Shown in pieces: positions 10,605 through 24,085 of a DNA stretch of 64,000 bases. The first letter of the stretch is position 1, and each line of letters starts with the position of its first letter. A model generated the notes under the pieces. It was not told the origin of the DNA and made no database searches. It saw only the letters and a program-made list of their open reading frames with translations. The DNA comes from Myotis daubentonii (lineage: Eukaryota; Chordata; Mammalia; Chiroptera; Vespertilionidae): positions 9,967,715 to 10,031,714 of the forward strand of contig NC_081844.1 of NCBI RefSeq assembly GCF_963259705.1, given 5' to 3'. The translations under genes and the position numbers were made by a program.

Positions 10605-13600
10605 ATTTACTTGTGTTTCAACTGTTTGTTACACGTTCATATTCATTTCCTGGAAAGAGAATTGTGTATTTTTAGAGTTTTAACACATTTTGACAGTTTC
10701 CTGAGAAGTATATACTAGAACTTTCAGGATATAAACTGTTTCAGTCAAAAAACGCCACGGCAACTCAGGTTCACCTGTAAACATAAACAGTATTCTCCAC
10801 ATTTCAAGTCATTATACACAAGTTCTGAGCTCTATAAACAGGAATTCTTAAAGTTCCGGAGAAGTTAATATTATCAGAATTCTCGTCATTTCAAAGTTTC
10901 TACCTGTAATCTCGGGAATTGAACTCGGCTTTAAATGTAGTTAGATTCTATTTACTTGTGTTTTAACTGTTTGTTACACGTTCATGTTCATTTCCTGGAA
11001 AGGAAACTGTGTATTTTAAGAGTTTTAACACATTCTCACAGTTTCCTTAGAATTATATACTAGAACCTTGAGGATATAAACTGTCTCAGTCAAAAAAAGC
11101 CATGGCGACTCAGGATCAACTGTAAACATAAACAGTGTTCTCCTCATTTCAAATCATTATACACTAGTTCTTAGCTCTATAAACAGGAATTCTTAAAGTT
11201 TGAAATGACATTTTAGTGAAAACGCCACTTAAAATAGCCTGAGTTATTAATATTATCAGAATTGCCGTCATTTCAGAGCTTTCGACCTGTAATCTCGGTA
11301 ACTGAACTCGGCCTTAAATGTAGTTAGATTCTATTTACTTGTGTTTCAACTGTTTGTTACACGTTCATATTCTTTTCCTGGAAAGAAAATTGTGTATTTT
11401 AAGAGTTTTAACACATTTTGACAGTTTCCTGAGAAGTATATACTAGAACATTCAGGATATAAACTGTTTCAGTCAAAAAAGGCCACGGCAACTCAGAATC
11501 AACTGTAAACATAAACAGTATACTCCTCATTTCGAATCATTATACACAAGTTCTGAGCTCTATAAACAGGAATTCTTAAAGTTCCGGAGAGGTTAATATT
11601 ATCAGAATTCTCGTCATTTCAAAGTTTCTACCTGTAATCTCGGGAATTGAACTCGGCTTTAAATGTAGTTAGATTCTATTTACTTGTTTTTTAACTGTTT
11701 GTTACACGTTCTTATTCATTTCCTGGAAAGAATACTGTGTATTTTAAGAGTTTTAACACATTCTCACAGTTTCCTTAGAATTATATACTAGAACCTTGAG
11801 GATATAAACTGTCTCAGTCAAAAAAAGCCAGGGCGACTCAGGATCAACTGTAAACATAAACAGTGTTCTCGTCATTTCAAATCATTATACACTAGTTCTT
11901 AGCTCTATAAACAGGAATTCTTAAAGTTTGAAATGACATTTTAGTGAAAACGCCACTTAAAATAGCCTGAGTTGTTAATATTATCAGAATTGCCGTCATT
12001 TCAGAGCTTTCGACCTGTAATCTCGGTAACTGAACTCGGCCTTAAATGAAGTTAGATTCTATTTACTTGTGTTTCAACTGTTTGTTACACGTTCATATTC
12101 ATTTCCTGGAAAGAAAATTGTGTATTTTAAGAGTTTTAACACATTTTGACAGTTTCCTGAGAAGTATATACTAGAACCTTCAGGATATAAACTGTTTCAG
12201 TCAAAAAACGCCACGGCAACTCAGAATCAACTGTAAACATAAACAGTATTCTCCACATTTCAAATCATTATACACAAGTTCTGAGCTCTATAAACAGGAA
12301 TTCTTAAAGTTCCGGAGATGTTAATATTATCAGAATTCTCGTCATTTCAAAGTTTATACCTGTAATCTCGGGAATTTAACTCGGCTTTAAATGTACTTAG
12401 ATTCTATTTACTTGTGTTTTAACTGTTTGTTACACGTTCATATTCATTTCCTGGATGAAAACTGAGTATTTTAAGAGTTTTAACACATTCTCACAGTTTC
12501 CTTAGAATTATATACTAGAACCTTGAGGATATAAACTGTCTCAGTCAAAAAAAGCCGTGGCAACTCAGGATCAACTGTAAACATAAACAGTATTCTCCTC
12601 ATTTCAAATCATTATACACAAGTACTGAGCTCTATAAACAGGAATTCTTAAAGTTTGAAATGACATTGCAGTTAAAACGCCACTTAAAAGAGCCTGAGTT
12701 GTTAATATTATTAGAATTGCCGTCATTTCAGAGCTTTCCACCTCTCATCTCGGTAACTGAACTGGGCCTTAAATGTAGTTAGATTCTATTTACTTGTGTT
12801 TCAACTGTTTGTTACACGTTCATATTCATTTCCTGGAAAGAGAATTGTGTATTTTTAGAGTTTTAACACATTTTGACAGTTTCCTGAGAAGTATATACTA
12901 GAACTTTCAGGATATAAACTGTTTCAGCCAAAAAACGCCACGGCAACTCAGGTTCACGTGTAAACATAAACAGTATTCTCCACATTTCAAGTCATTATAC
13001 ACAAGTTCTGAGCTCTATAAACAGGAATTCTTAAAGTTCCGGAGAGGTTAATATTATCAGAATTCTCGTCATTTCAAAGTTTCTACCTGTAATCTCGGGA
13101 ATTGAACTCGGCTTTAAATGTAGTTAGATTCTATTTACTTGTTTTTTAACTGTTTGTTACACGTTCATATTCATTTCCTGGAAAGAATACTGTGTATTTT
13201 AAGAGTTTTAACACATTCTCACAGTTTCCTTAGAATTATATACTAGAACCTTGAGGATATAAACTGTCTCAGTCAAAAAAAGCCATGGCGACTCAGGATC
13301 AACTGTAAACATAAACAGTGTTCTCGTCATTTCAAATCATTATACACTAGTTCTTAGCTCTATAAACAGGAATTCTTAAAGTTTGAAATGACATTTTAGT
13401 GAAAACGCCACTTAAAATAGCCTGAGTTGTTAATATTATCAGAATTGCCGTCATTTCAGAGCTTTCCACCACTAATCTCGGTTATTGAACTCGGCGTTAA
13501 ATGTAGTTAGATTCTATTTACTTGTGTTTCAACTGTTTGTTACACGTTCATATTCATTTCCTGGAAAGAAAATTGTGTATTTTAAGATTTTTAACACATT

Positions 13601-16422
13601 TTGACAGTTTCCTGAGAAGTATGTACTAGAACCTTCAGGATATAAACTGTTTCAGTCAAAAAAGGCCACGGCAACTCAGAATCAACTGTAAACATAAACA
13701 GTATCCTCCTCATTTCAAATCATTATACACAAGTTCTGAGCTCTATAAACAGGAATTCTTAAAGTTCCGGATAGGTTAATATTATCAGAATTCTCGTCAT
13801 TTCAAAGTTTCTACCTGTAATCTCGGGAATTGAACTCGGCTTTAAATGTAGTTAGATTCTATTTACTTGTTTTTTAACTGTTTGTTACACGTTCATATTC
13901 ATTTCCTGGAAAGAATACTGTGTATTTTAAGAGTTTTAACACATTCTCACAGTTTCCTTAGAATTATATACTAGAACCTTGAGGATATAAACTGTCTCAG
14001 TCAAAAAAAGCCAGGGCGACTCAGGATCAACTGTAAACATAAACAGTGTTCTCGTCATTTCAAATCATTATACACTAGTTCTTAGCTCTATAAACAGGAA
14101 TTCTTAAAGTTTGAAATGACATTGCAGTTAAAACGCCACTTAAAAGAGCCTGAGTTGTTAATATTATCAGAATTGCCGTCATTTCAGAGCTTTCCACCTC
14201 TCATCTCGGTAACTGAACTGGGCCTTAAATGTAGTTAGATTCTATTTACTTGTGTTTCAACTGTTTGTTACACGTTCATATTCATTTCCTGGAAAGAGAA
14301 TTGTGTATTTTTAGAGTTTTAACACATTTTGACAGTTTCCTGAGAAGTATATACTAGAACTTTCAGGATATAAATTGTTTCAGTCAAAAAACGCCACGGC
14401 AACTCAGGTTCACGTGTAAACATAAACAGTATTCTCCACAGTTCAAGTCATTATACACAAGTTCTGAGCTCTATAAACAGGAATTCTTAAAGTTCCGGAG
14501 AGGTTAATATTATCAGAATTCTCGTCATTTCAAAGTTTCTACCTGTAATCTCGGGAATTGAACTCGGCTTTAAATGTAGTTAGATTCTATTTACTTGTTT
14601 TTTAACTGTTTGTTACACGTTCATATTCATTTCCTGGAAAGAATACTGTGTATTTTAAGAGTTTTAACACATTCTCACAGTTTCCTTAGAATTATATACT
14701 AGAACCTTGAGGATTTAAACTGTCTCAGTCAAAAAAAGCCATGGCGACTCAGGATCAACTGTAAACATAAACAGTGTTCTCGTCATTTCAAATCATTATA
14801 CACTAGTTCTTAGCTCTATAAACAGGAATTCTTAAAGTTTGAAATGACATTTTTGTGAAAACGCCACTTAAAATAGCCTGAGTTGTTAATATTATCAGAA
14901 TTGCCGTCATTTCAGAGCTTTCGACCTGTAATCTCGGTAACTGAACTCGGCCTTAAATGAAGTTAGATTCTATTTACTTGTGTTTCAACTGTTTGTTACA
15001 CGTTCATATTCATTTCCTGGAAAGAAAATTGTGTATTTTAAGAGTTTTAATACATTTTGACAGTTTCCTGAGAAGTATATACTAGAACCTTCAGGATATA
15101 AACTGTTTCAGTCAAAAAACGCCACGGCAACTCAGAATCAATTGTAAACATAAACAGTATTCTCCACATTTCAAATCTTTATACACAAGTTCTGAGCTCT
15201 ATAAACAGGAATTCTTAAAGTTCCGGAGATGTTAATATTATCAGAATTCTCGTCATTTCAAAGTTTCTACCTGTAATCTCGGGAATTGAACTCGGCTTTA
15301 AATGTACTTAGATTCTATTTACTTGTGTTTTAACTGTTTGTTACACGTTCATATTCATTTCCTGGAAAGAAAACTGTGTATTTTAAGAGTTTTAACACAT
15401 TCTCACAGTTTCCTTAGAATTATATACTAGAACCTTGGGGATATAAACTGTCTCAGTCAAAAAATCCGTGGCAACTCAGGATCAACTGTAAACATAAACA
15501 GTATTCTCCTCATTTCAAATCATTATACACAAGTACTGAGCTCTATAAACAGGAATTCTTAAAGTTTGAAATGACATTTTAGTGAAAACGCCACTTAAAA
15601 TAGCCTGAGTTGTTAATATTATCAGAATTGCCGTCATTTCAGAGCTCTCGACCTGTAATCTCGGTAACTGAACTCGGCCTTAAATGTAGTTAGATTCTAT
15701 TTACTTGTGTTTCAACTGTTTGTTACACGTTCATATTCATTTCCTGGAAAGAAAATTGTGTATTTTAAGAGTTTTAACACATTTTGACAGTTTCCTGAGA
15801 AGTATATACTAGAACCTTCAGGATATAAACTGTTTCAGTCAAAAAACGCCACGGCAACTCAGGTTCAAGTATAAACATAAACAGTATTCTCCTCATTTCA
15901 AATCATTATACACAAGTTCTGAGCTCTATAAACAGGAATTCTTAAAGTTCCGGAGAGGTTAATATTATCAGAATTCTCGTCATTTCAAAGTTTCTACCTG
16001 TAATCTCGGGAATTGAACTCGGCTTTAAATGTAGTTAGATTCTATTTACTTTTGTTTTAACTGTTACACGTTCATATTCTTTTCCTGGAAAGAAAACTGT
16101 GTATTTTAAGAGTTTTAACACATTCTCACAGTTTCCTTAGAATTATATACTAGAACCTTCAGGATATAAACTGTCTCAGTCAAAAAAAGCCGTGGCAACT
16201 CAGGATCAACTGTAAACATAAACAGTGTTCTCGTCATTTCAAATCATTATACACAAGTTCTGAGCTCTATAAACAGGAATTCTTAAAGTTTGAAATGACA
16301 TTTTAGTGAAAACGCCACTTAAAATAGCCCGAGTTTTTAATATTATCAGAATTGCCGTCATTTCAGAGCTCTCGACCTGTAATCTCGGTAACTGAACTCG
16401 TCCTTAAATGTAGTTAGATTCT

Positions 16423-16805
16423 ATTTACTTGTGTTTCAACTGTTTGTTACACGTTCATATTCATTTCCTGGAAAGAAAATTGTGCATTTTAAGAGTTTTA
16501 ACACATTTTGACAGTTTCCTGAGAAGTATATACTAGAACCTTCAGGATATAAACTGTTTCAGTCAAAAAAATCCATGGCGACTCAGGATCAACTGTAAAC
16601 ATAAACAGTGTTCTCGTCATTTCAAATCATTATACACTAGTTCTGAGCTCTATAAACAGGAATTCTTAAAGTTTGAAATGACATTTTAGTGAAAACGCCA
16701 CTTAAAATAGCCCGAGTTTTTAATATTATCAGAATTGCCGTCATTTCAGAGCTTTCAACCTCTAATCTCGGTAACTGAACTCGGCGTTAAATGTAGTTAG
16801 ATTCT
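16423..16805 (+). repeat. B-left/A-right hybrid, copy of the unit at 9839
   Basis: Exact counterpart at +6,584 with the same junction at the A-tract followed by tccatggcg, carried along by the large tandem duplication. It is not an independent exchange. Confidence 0.88.
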
Positions 16806-17188
16806 ATTTACTTGTGTTTGAACTGTTTGTTACATGTTCATATTCATTTCCTGGAAAGAAAATTGTGTATTTTAAGAGTTTTAACACATTTTGACAGTTT
16901 CCTGAGAAGTATGTACTAGAACCTTCAGGATATAAACTGTTTCAGTCAAAAAAGGCCACGGCAACTCAGAATCAACTGTAAACATAAACAGTATCATCCT
17001 CATTTCAAATCATTATACACAAGTTCTGAGCTCTATAAACAGGAATTCTTAAAGTTTGAAATGACATTTTAGTTAAAACGCCACTTAAAAGAGCCTGAGT
17101 TGTTAATATTATCAGAATTGCCGTCATTTCAGAGCTTTCCACCTCTCATCTCGGTAACTGAACTGGGCCTTAAATGTAGTTAGATTCT
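16806..17188 (+). repeat. B-left/A-right hybrid, copy of the unit at 10222
   Basis: Counterpart at +6,584 with the same late junction. It has one private change, tacatgttc for tacacgttc near 16,834, a C-to-T change at a CpG. Confidence 0.86.
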
Positions 17189-17533
17189 ATTTACTTGTGT
17201 TTCAACTGTTTGTTACACGTTCATATTCATTTCCTGGAAAGAGAATTGTGTATTTTTAGAGTTTTAACACATTTTGACAGTTTCCTGAGAAGTATATACT
17301 AGAACTTTCAGGATATAAACTGTTTCAGTCAAAAAACGCCACGGCAACTCAGGTTCACGTGTAAACATAAACAGTATTCTCCACATTTCAAGTCATTATA
17401 CACAAGTTCTGAGCTCTATAAACAGGAATTCTTAAAGTTCCGGAGAAGTTAATATTATCAGAATTCTCGTAATTTCAAAGTTTCTACCTGTAATCTCGGG
17501 AATTGAACTCGGCTTTAAATGTAGTTAGATTCT

Positions 17534-20445
17534 ATTTACTTGTGTTTTAACTGTTTGTTACACGTTCATGTTCATTTCCTGGAAAGAAAACTGTGTATTT
17601 TAAGAGTTTTAACACATTCTCACAGTTTCCTTAGAATTATATACTAGAACCTTGAGGATATAAACTGTCTCAGTCAAAAAAAGCCATGGCGACTCAGGAT
17701 CAACTGTAAACATAAACAGTGTTCTCCTCATTTCAAATCATTATACACTAGTTCTTAGCTCTATAAACAGGAATTCTTAAAGTTTGAAATGACATTTTAG
17801 TGAAAACGCCACTTAAAATAGCCTGAGTTATTAATATTATCAGAATTGCCGTCATTTCAGAGCTTTCGACCTGTAATCTCGGTAACTGAACTCGGCCTTA
17901 AATGTAGTTAGATTCTATTTACTTGTGTTTCAACTGTTTGTTACACGTTCATATTCTTTTCCTGGAAAGAAAATTGTGTATTTTAAGAGTTTTAACACAT
18001 TTTGACAGTTTCCTGAGAAGTATATACTAGAACATTCAGGATATAAACTGTTTCAGTCAAAAAACGCCACGGCAACTCAGAATCAACTGTAAACATAAAC
18101 AGTATTCTCCACATTTCAAATCATTATACACAAGTTCTGAGCTCTATAAACAGGAATTCTTAAAGTTCCGGAGAGGTTAATATTATCAGAATTCTCGTCA
18201 TTTCGAAGTTTCTACCTGTAATCTCGGGAATTGAACTCGGCTTTAAATGTACTTAGATTCTATTTACTTGTGTTTTAACTGTTTGTTACACGTTTATATT
18301 CATTTCCTGGAAAGAAAACTGAGTATTATAAGAGTTTTAACACATTCTCACAGTTTCCTTAGAATTATATACTAGAACCTTGAGGATATAAACTGTCTCA
18401 GTCAAAAAAAGCCGTGGCAACTCAGGATCAACTGTAAACATAAACAGTATTCTCCTCATTTCAAATCATTATACGCAAGTACTGAGCTCTATAAACAGGA
18501 ATTCTTAAAGTTTGAAATGACATTGTAGTTAAAACGCCACTTAAAAGAGCCTGAGTTGTTAATATTATCAGAATTGCCGTCATTTCAGAGCTTTCCACCT
18601 CTCATCTCGGTAACTGAACTCGGCCTTAAATGTAGTTAGATTCTATTTACTTGTGTTTCAAGTGTTTGTTACACGTTCATATTCATTTCCTGGAAAGAAA
18701 ATTGTGTATTTTAAGAGTTTTAACACATTTTGACAGTTTCCTGAGAAGTATATACTAGAACTTTCAGGATATAAACTGTTTCAGTCAAAAAACGCCACGG
18801 CAACTCAGGTTCACGTGTAAACATAAACAGTATTCTCCACATTTCAAGTCATTATACACAAGTTCTGAGCTCTATAAACAGGAATTCTTAAAGTTCCGGA
18901 GAGGTTAATATTATCAGAATTCTCGTCATTTCAAAGTTTCTACCTGTAATCTCGGGAATTGAACTCGGCTTTAAATGTAGTTAGATTCTATTTACTTGTG
19001 TTTTAACTGTTTGTTACACGTTCATGTTCATTTCCTGGAAAGAAAACTGTGTATTTTAAGAGTTTTAACACATTCTCACAGTTTCCTTAGAATTATATAC
19101 TAGAACCTTGAGGATATAAACTGTCTCAGTCAAAAAAAGCCATGGCGACTCAGGATCAACTGTAAACATAAACAGTGTTCTCCTCATTTCAAATCATTAT
19201 ACACTAGTTCTTAGCTCTATAAACAGGAATTCTTAAAGTTTGAAATGACATTTTAGTGAAAACGCCACTTAAAATAGCCTGAGTTATTAATATTATCAGA
19301 ATTGCCGTCATTTCAGAGCTTTCGACCTGTAATCTCGGTAACTGAACTCGGCCTTAAATGTAGTTAGATTCTATTTACTTGTGTTTCAACTGTTTGTTAC
19401 ACGTTCATATTCTTTTCCTGGAAAGAAAATTGTGTATTTTAAGAGTTTTAACACATTTTGACAGTTTCCTGAGAAGTATATACTAGAACATTCAGGATAT
19501 AAACTGTTTCAGTCAAAAAACGCCACGGCAACTCAGAATCAACTGTAAACATAAACAGTATTCTCCACATTTCAAATCATTATACACAAGTTCTGAGCTC
19601 TATAAACAGGAATTCTTAAAGTTCCGGAGATGTTAATATTATCAGAATTCTCGTCATTTCAAAGTTTCTACCTGTAATCTCGGGAATTGAACTCGGCTTT
19701 AAATGTACTTAGATTCTATTTACTTGTGTTTTAACTGTTTGTTACACGTTCATATTCATTTCCTGGAAAGAAAACTGAGTATTATAAGAGTTTTAACACA
19801 TTCTCACAGTTTCCTTAGAATTATATACTAGAACCTTGAGGATATAAACTGTCTCAGTCAAAAAAAGCCGTGGCAACTCAGGATCAACTGTAAAGATAAA
19901 CAGTATTCTCCTCATTTCAAATCATTATACGCAAGTACTGAGCTCTATAAACAGGAATTCTTAAAGTTTGAAATGACATTGTAGTTAAAACGCCACTTAA
20001 AATAGCCTGAGTTGTTAATATTATCAGAATTGTCGTCATTTAAGAGCTTTCGACCTGTAATCTCGGTAACTGAACTCGGCCTTAAATGTAGTTAGATTCT
20101 ATTTACTTGTGTTTCAACTGTTTGTTACACGTTCATATTCATTTCCTGGAAAGAAAATTGTGTATTTTAAGAGTTTTAACACATTTTGACAGTTTCCTGA
20201 GAAGTATATACTAGAACCTTCAGGATATAAACTGTTTCAGTCAAAAAACGCCACGGCAACTCAGAATCAACTGTAAACATAAACAGTATTCTCCACATTT
20301 CAAATCATTATACACAAGTTCTGAGCTCTATAAACAGGAATTCTTAAAGTTCCGGAGAGGTTAATATTATCAGAATTCTCGTCATTTCAAAGTTTATACC
20401 TGTAATCTCGGGAATTGAACTCGCCTTTAAATGTAGTTAGATTCT
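17534..20445 (+). repeat. HOR domain, 1,456-bp unit, two copies
   Basis: Monomers start at 17534, 17917, 18262, 18645, then 18990, 19373, 19718, 20101. Markers recur at exactly 1,456: cgttcatgttc at 17,563 and 19,019; attcttttcc near 17,953 and 19,409; and gagtattataag in the third monomer of each copy. The domain overlaps the right end of the 6,584-bp pair, so this HOR was probably made from its last monomers. Confidence 0.85.
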
Positions 20446-23400
20446 ATTAACTTGTGTTTTAACTGTTTGTTACACGTTCATATTCATTTCCTGGAAAGAA
20501 AACTGTGTGTTTTAAGAGTTTTAACACATTCTCACAGTTTCCTTAGAATTATATACTAGAACCTTCAGGATATAAACTGTCTCAGTCAAAAAAAGCCATG
20601 GCGACTCAGGATCAACTGTAAACATAAACAGTGTTCTCGTCATTTCAAATCATTATACACTAGTTCTGAGCTCTATAAACAGGAATTCTTAAAGTTTGAA
20701 ATGACATTGTAGTTAAAACGCCACTTAAAAGAGCCTGAGTTGTTAATATTATCAGAATTGCCGTCATTTCAGAGCTTTCCACCTCTCATCTCGGTAACTG
20801 AACTCGGCCTTAAATGTAGTTAGATTCTATTTACTTGTGTTTCAACTGTTTGTTACACGTTCATATTCATTTCCTGGAAAGAAAATTGTGTATTTTAAGA
20901 GTTTTAACACATTTTGACAGTTTCCTGAGAAGTATATACTAGAACCTTCAGGATATAAACTGTTTCAGTCAAAAAACGCCACGGCAACTCAGAATCAACT
21001 GTAAACATAAACAGTATTCTCCACATTTCAAATCATTATACACAAGTTCTGAGCTCTATAAACAGGAATTCTTAAAGTTCCTGAGAGGTTAATATTATCA
21101 GAATTCTCGTCATTTCAAAGTTTATACCTGTAATCTCGGGAATTGAACTCGCCTTTAAATGTAGTTAGATTCTATTAACTTGTGTTTTAACTGTTTGTTA
21201 CACGTTCATATTCATTTCCTGGAAAGAAAACTGTGTGTTTTAAGAGTTTTAACACATTCTCACAGTTTCCTTAGAATTATATACTAGAACCTTCAGGATA
21301 TAAACTGTCTCAGTCAAAAAAAGCCATGGCGACTCAGGATCAACTGTAAACATAAACAGTGTTCTCGTCATTTCAAATCATTATACACTAGTTCTGAGCT
21401 CTATAAACAGGAATTCTTAAAGTTTGAAATGACATTTTAGTGAAAACGCCACTTAAAATAGCCTCAGTTGTTAATATTATCAGAATTGCCGTCATTTCAG
21501 AGCTTTCCACCTCTAATCTCGGTAACTGAACTCGGCGTTAAATGTAGTTAGATTCTATTTACTTGTGTTTCAACTGTTTGTTACACGTTCATATTCATTT
21601 CCTGGAAAGAAAATTGTGTATTTTAAGAGTTTTAACACATTTTGACAGTTTCCTGAGAAGTATATACTAGAACTTTCAGGATATAAAATGTTTCAGTCAA
21701 AAAAGGCCACGGCAACTCAGAATCAACTGTAAACATAAACTGTATCCTCCTCATTTCAAATCATTATACACAAGTTCTGAGCTCTATAAACAGGAATTCT
21801 TAAAGTTCCGGAGAGGTTAATATTATCAGAATTCTCGTCATTTCAAAGTTTCTACCTGTAATCTCGGGAATTGAACTCGGCTTTAAATGTAGTTAGCTTC
21901 TATTTACTTGTGTTTTAACTGTTTGTTATACGTTCATATTCATTTCCTGGAAAGAATACTGTGTATTTTAAGAGTTTTAACACATGCTCACAGTTTCCTT
22001 AGAATTATATACTAGAACCTTGAGGATATAAACTGTCTCAGTCAAAAAAAGCCATGGCGACTCAGGATCAACTGTAAATATAAACAGTGTTCTCGTCATT
22101 TCAAATCATTATACACTAGTTCTGAGCTCTATAAACAGGAATTCTTAAAGTTTGAAATGACATTTTAGTGAAAACGCCACTTAAAATAGCCTGAGTTATT
22201 AATATTATCAGAATTGCCGTCATTTCAGAGCTTTCGACCTGTAATCTCGGTAACTGAACTCGGCCTTAAATGTAGTTAGATTCTATTTACTTGTGTTTCA
22301 ACTGTTTGTTACACGTTCATATTCTTTTCCTGGAAAGAAAATTGTGTATTTTAAGAGTTTTAACACATTTTGACAGTTTCCTGAGAAGTATATACTAGAA
22401 CATTCAGGATATAAACTGTTTCAGTCAAAAAACGCCACGGCAACTCAGAATCAACTGTAAACATAAACAGTATTCTCCACATTTCAAATCATTATACACA
22501 AGTTCTGAGCTCTATAAACAGGAATTCTTAAAGTTCCGGAGATGTTAATATTATCAGAATTCTCGTCATTTCAAAGTTTCTACCTGTAATCTCGGGAATT
22601 GAACTCGGCTTTAAATGTACTTAGATTCTATTTACTTGTGTTTTAACTGTTTGTTACACGTTCATATTCATTTCCTGGAAAGAAAACTGAGTATTTTAAG
22701 AGTTTTAACACATTCTCACAGTTTCCTTAGAATTATATACTAGAACCTTGAGGATATAAACTGTCTCAGTCAAAAAAAGCCGTGGCAACTCAGGATCAAC
22801 TGTAAACATAAACAGTATTCTCCTCATTTCAAATCATTATACGCAAGTACTGAGCTCTGTAAACAGGAATTCTTAAAGTTTGAAATGACATTGTAGTTAA
22901 AACGCCACTTAAAATAACCTGAGTTGTTAATATTATCAGAATTGTCGTCATTTCAGAGCTTTCGACCTGTAATCTCGGTAACTGAACTCGGCCTTAAATG
23001 TAGTTAGATTCTATTTACTTGTGTTTCAACTGTTTGTTACACGTTCATATTCATTTCCTGGAAAGAAAATTGTGTATTTTAAGAGTTTTAACACATTATG
23101 ACAGTTTCCTGAGAAGTATATACTAGAACCTTCAGGATATAAACTGTTTCAGTCAAAAAACGCCACGGCAACTCAGAATCAACTGTAAACATAAACAGTA
23201 TTCTCCACATTTCAAATCATTATACACAAGTTCTGAGCTCTATAAACAGGAATTCTTAAAGTTCCGGAGAGGTTAATATTATCAGAATTCTCATCATTTC
23301 AAAGTTTATACCTGTAATCTCGGGAATTGAACTCGCCTTTAAATGTAGTTAGATTCTATTAACTTGTGTTTTAACTGTTTGTTACACGTTCATATTCATT

Positions 23401-24085
23401 TCCTGGAAAGAAAACTGTGTGTTTTAAGAGTTTTAACACATTCTCACAGTTTCCTTAGAATTATATACTAGAACCTACAGGATATAAACTGTCTCAGTCA
23501 AAAGAAGCCATGGCGACTCAGGATCAACTGTAAACATAAACAGTGTTCTCGTCATTTCAAATCATTATACACTAGTTCTGAGCTCTATAAACAGGAATTC
23601 TTAAAGTTTGAAATGACATTTTAGTGAAAACGCCACTTAAAATAGCCTCAGTTGTTAATATTATCAGAATTGCCGTCATTTCAGAGCTTTCCACCTCTAA
23701 TCTCGGTAACTGAACTCGGCGTTAAATGTAGTTAGATTCTATTTACTTGTGTTTCAACTGTTTGTTACACGTTCATATTCATTTCCTGGAAAGAAAATTG
23801 TGTATTTTAAGAGTTTTAACACATTTTGACAGTTTCCTGAGAAGTATGTACTAGAACCTTCAGGATATAAACTGTTTCAGTCAAAAAACGCCACGGCAAC
23901 TCAGAATCAACTGTAAACATAAACAGTATCCTCCTCATTTCAAATCATTATACACAAGTTCTGAGCTCTATAAACAGGAATTCTTAAAGTTCCGGAGATG
24001 TTAATATTATCAGAATTCTCGTCATTTCAAAGTTTCTACCTGTAATCTCGGGAATTGAACTCGGCTTTAAATGTACTTAGATTCT
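20446..24085 (+). repeat. 728- and 2,912-bp periodic domain
   Basis: Monomers start at 20446, 20829, 21174, 21557, 21902, 22285, 22630, 23013, 23358, 23741. The A units at 20446, 21174 and 23358 share attaacttg, gtgtgtttt and a preceding B end actcgcc; the offsets are 728 and 2,184. B units carrying attcttttcc at 19373 and 22285 are 2,912 apart. So a local dimer duplication is nested in an eight-monomer duplication. The start at 21902 has a preceding change, tagcttct. Confidence 0.8.

Larger units (their letters stand above)
4866..11449 (+). repeat. 6,584-bp HOR unit, copy 1 (18 monomers)
   Basis: First of two adjacent near-identical 6,584-bp blocks. Monomer starts inside: 5094 A, 5477 B, 5822 A (382 bp, ctggatgaa), 6204 B, 6549 A, 6932 B, 7277 A, 7660 B, 8005 A, 8388 B, 8733 A (382 bp), 9115 B, 9460 A (379 bp), 9839 hybrid, 10222 hybrid, 10605 B, 10950 A, 11333 B. 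Eight A, two A-length hybrids and eight B, less six deleted bases, sum to exactly 6,584. Private markers repeat at this offset, for example cgttcttatt at 5124 and 11708, and ctggatga at 5867 and 12451. The left limit is set by aaccttc near 4,865 against aacattc near 11,449. Confidence 0.92.
11450..18064 (+). repeat. 6,584-bp HOR unit, copy 2
   Basis: Second tandem copy. Monomer starts: 11678, 12061, 12406, 12788, 13133, 13516, 13861, 14244, 14589, 14972, 15317, 15699, 16044, 16423 (hybrid), 16806 (hybrid), 17189, 17534, 17917. All indels of copy 1 are reproduced. By eye I found only about a dozen substitutions between copies, for example ggatttaaac near 14,715, tacatgttc near 16,834, ctcgtaattt near 17,470, and gttcacctg at 10,777 against gttcacgtg here. 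Periodicity ends at 18,065, where cgcc replaces the ggcc of 11,481. The exchange therefore fell within about 30 bp just before and in the A-tract of a B monomer. Confidence 0.92.

Noticed and set aside
4866..18064. Treating the two large blocks simply as an assembly error
   Set aside because: The copies differ at about a dozen positions, and adjacent domains show the same kind of duplication at other lengths, so a real tandem duplication is the simpler reading. Spanning reads would settle it.
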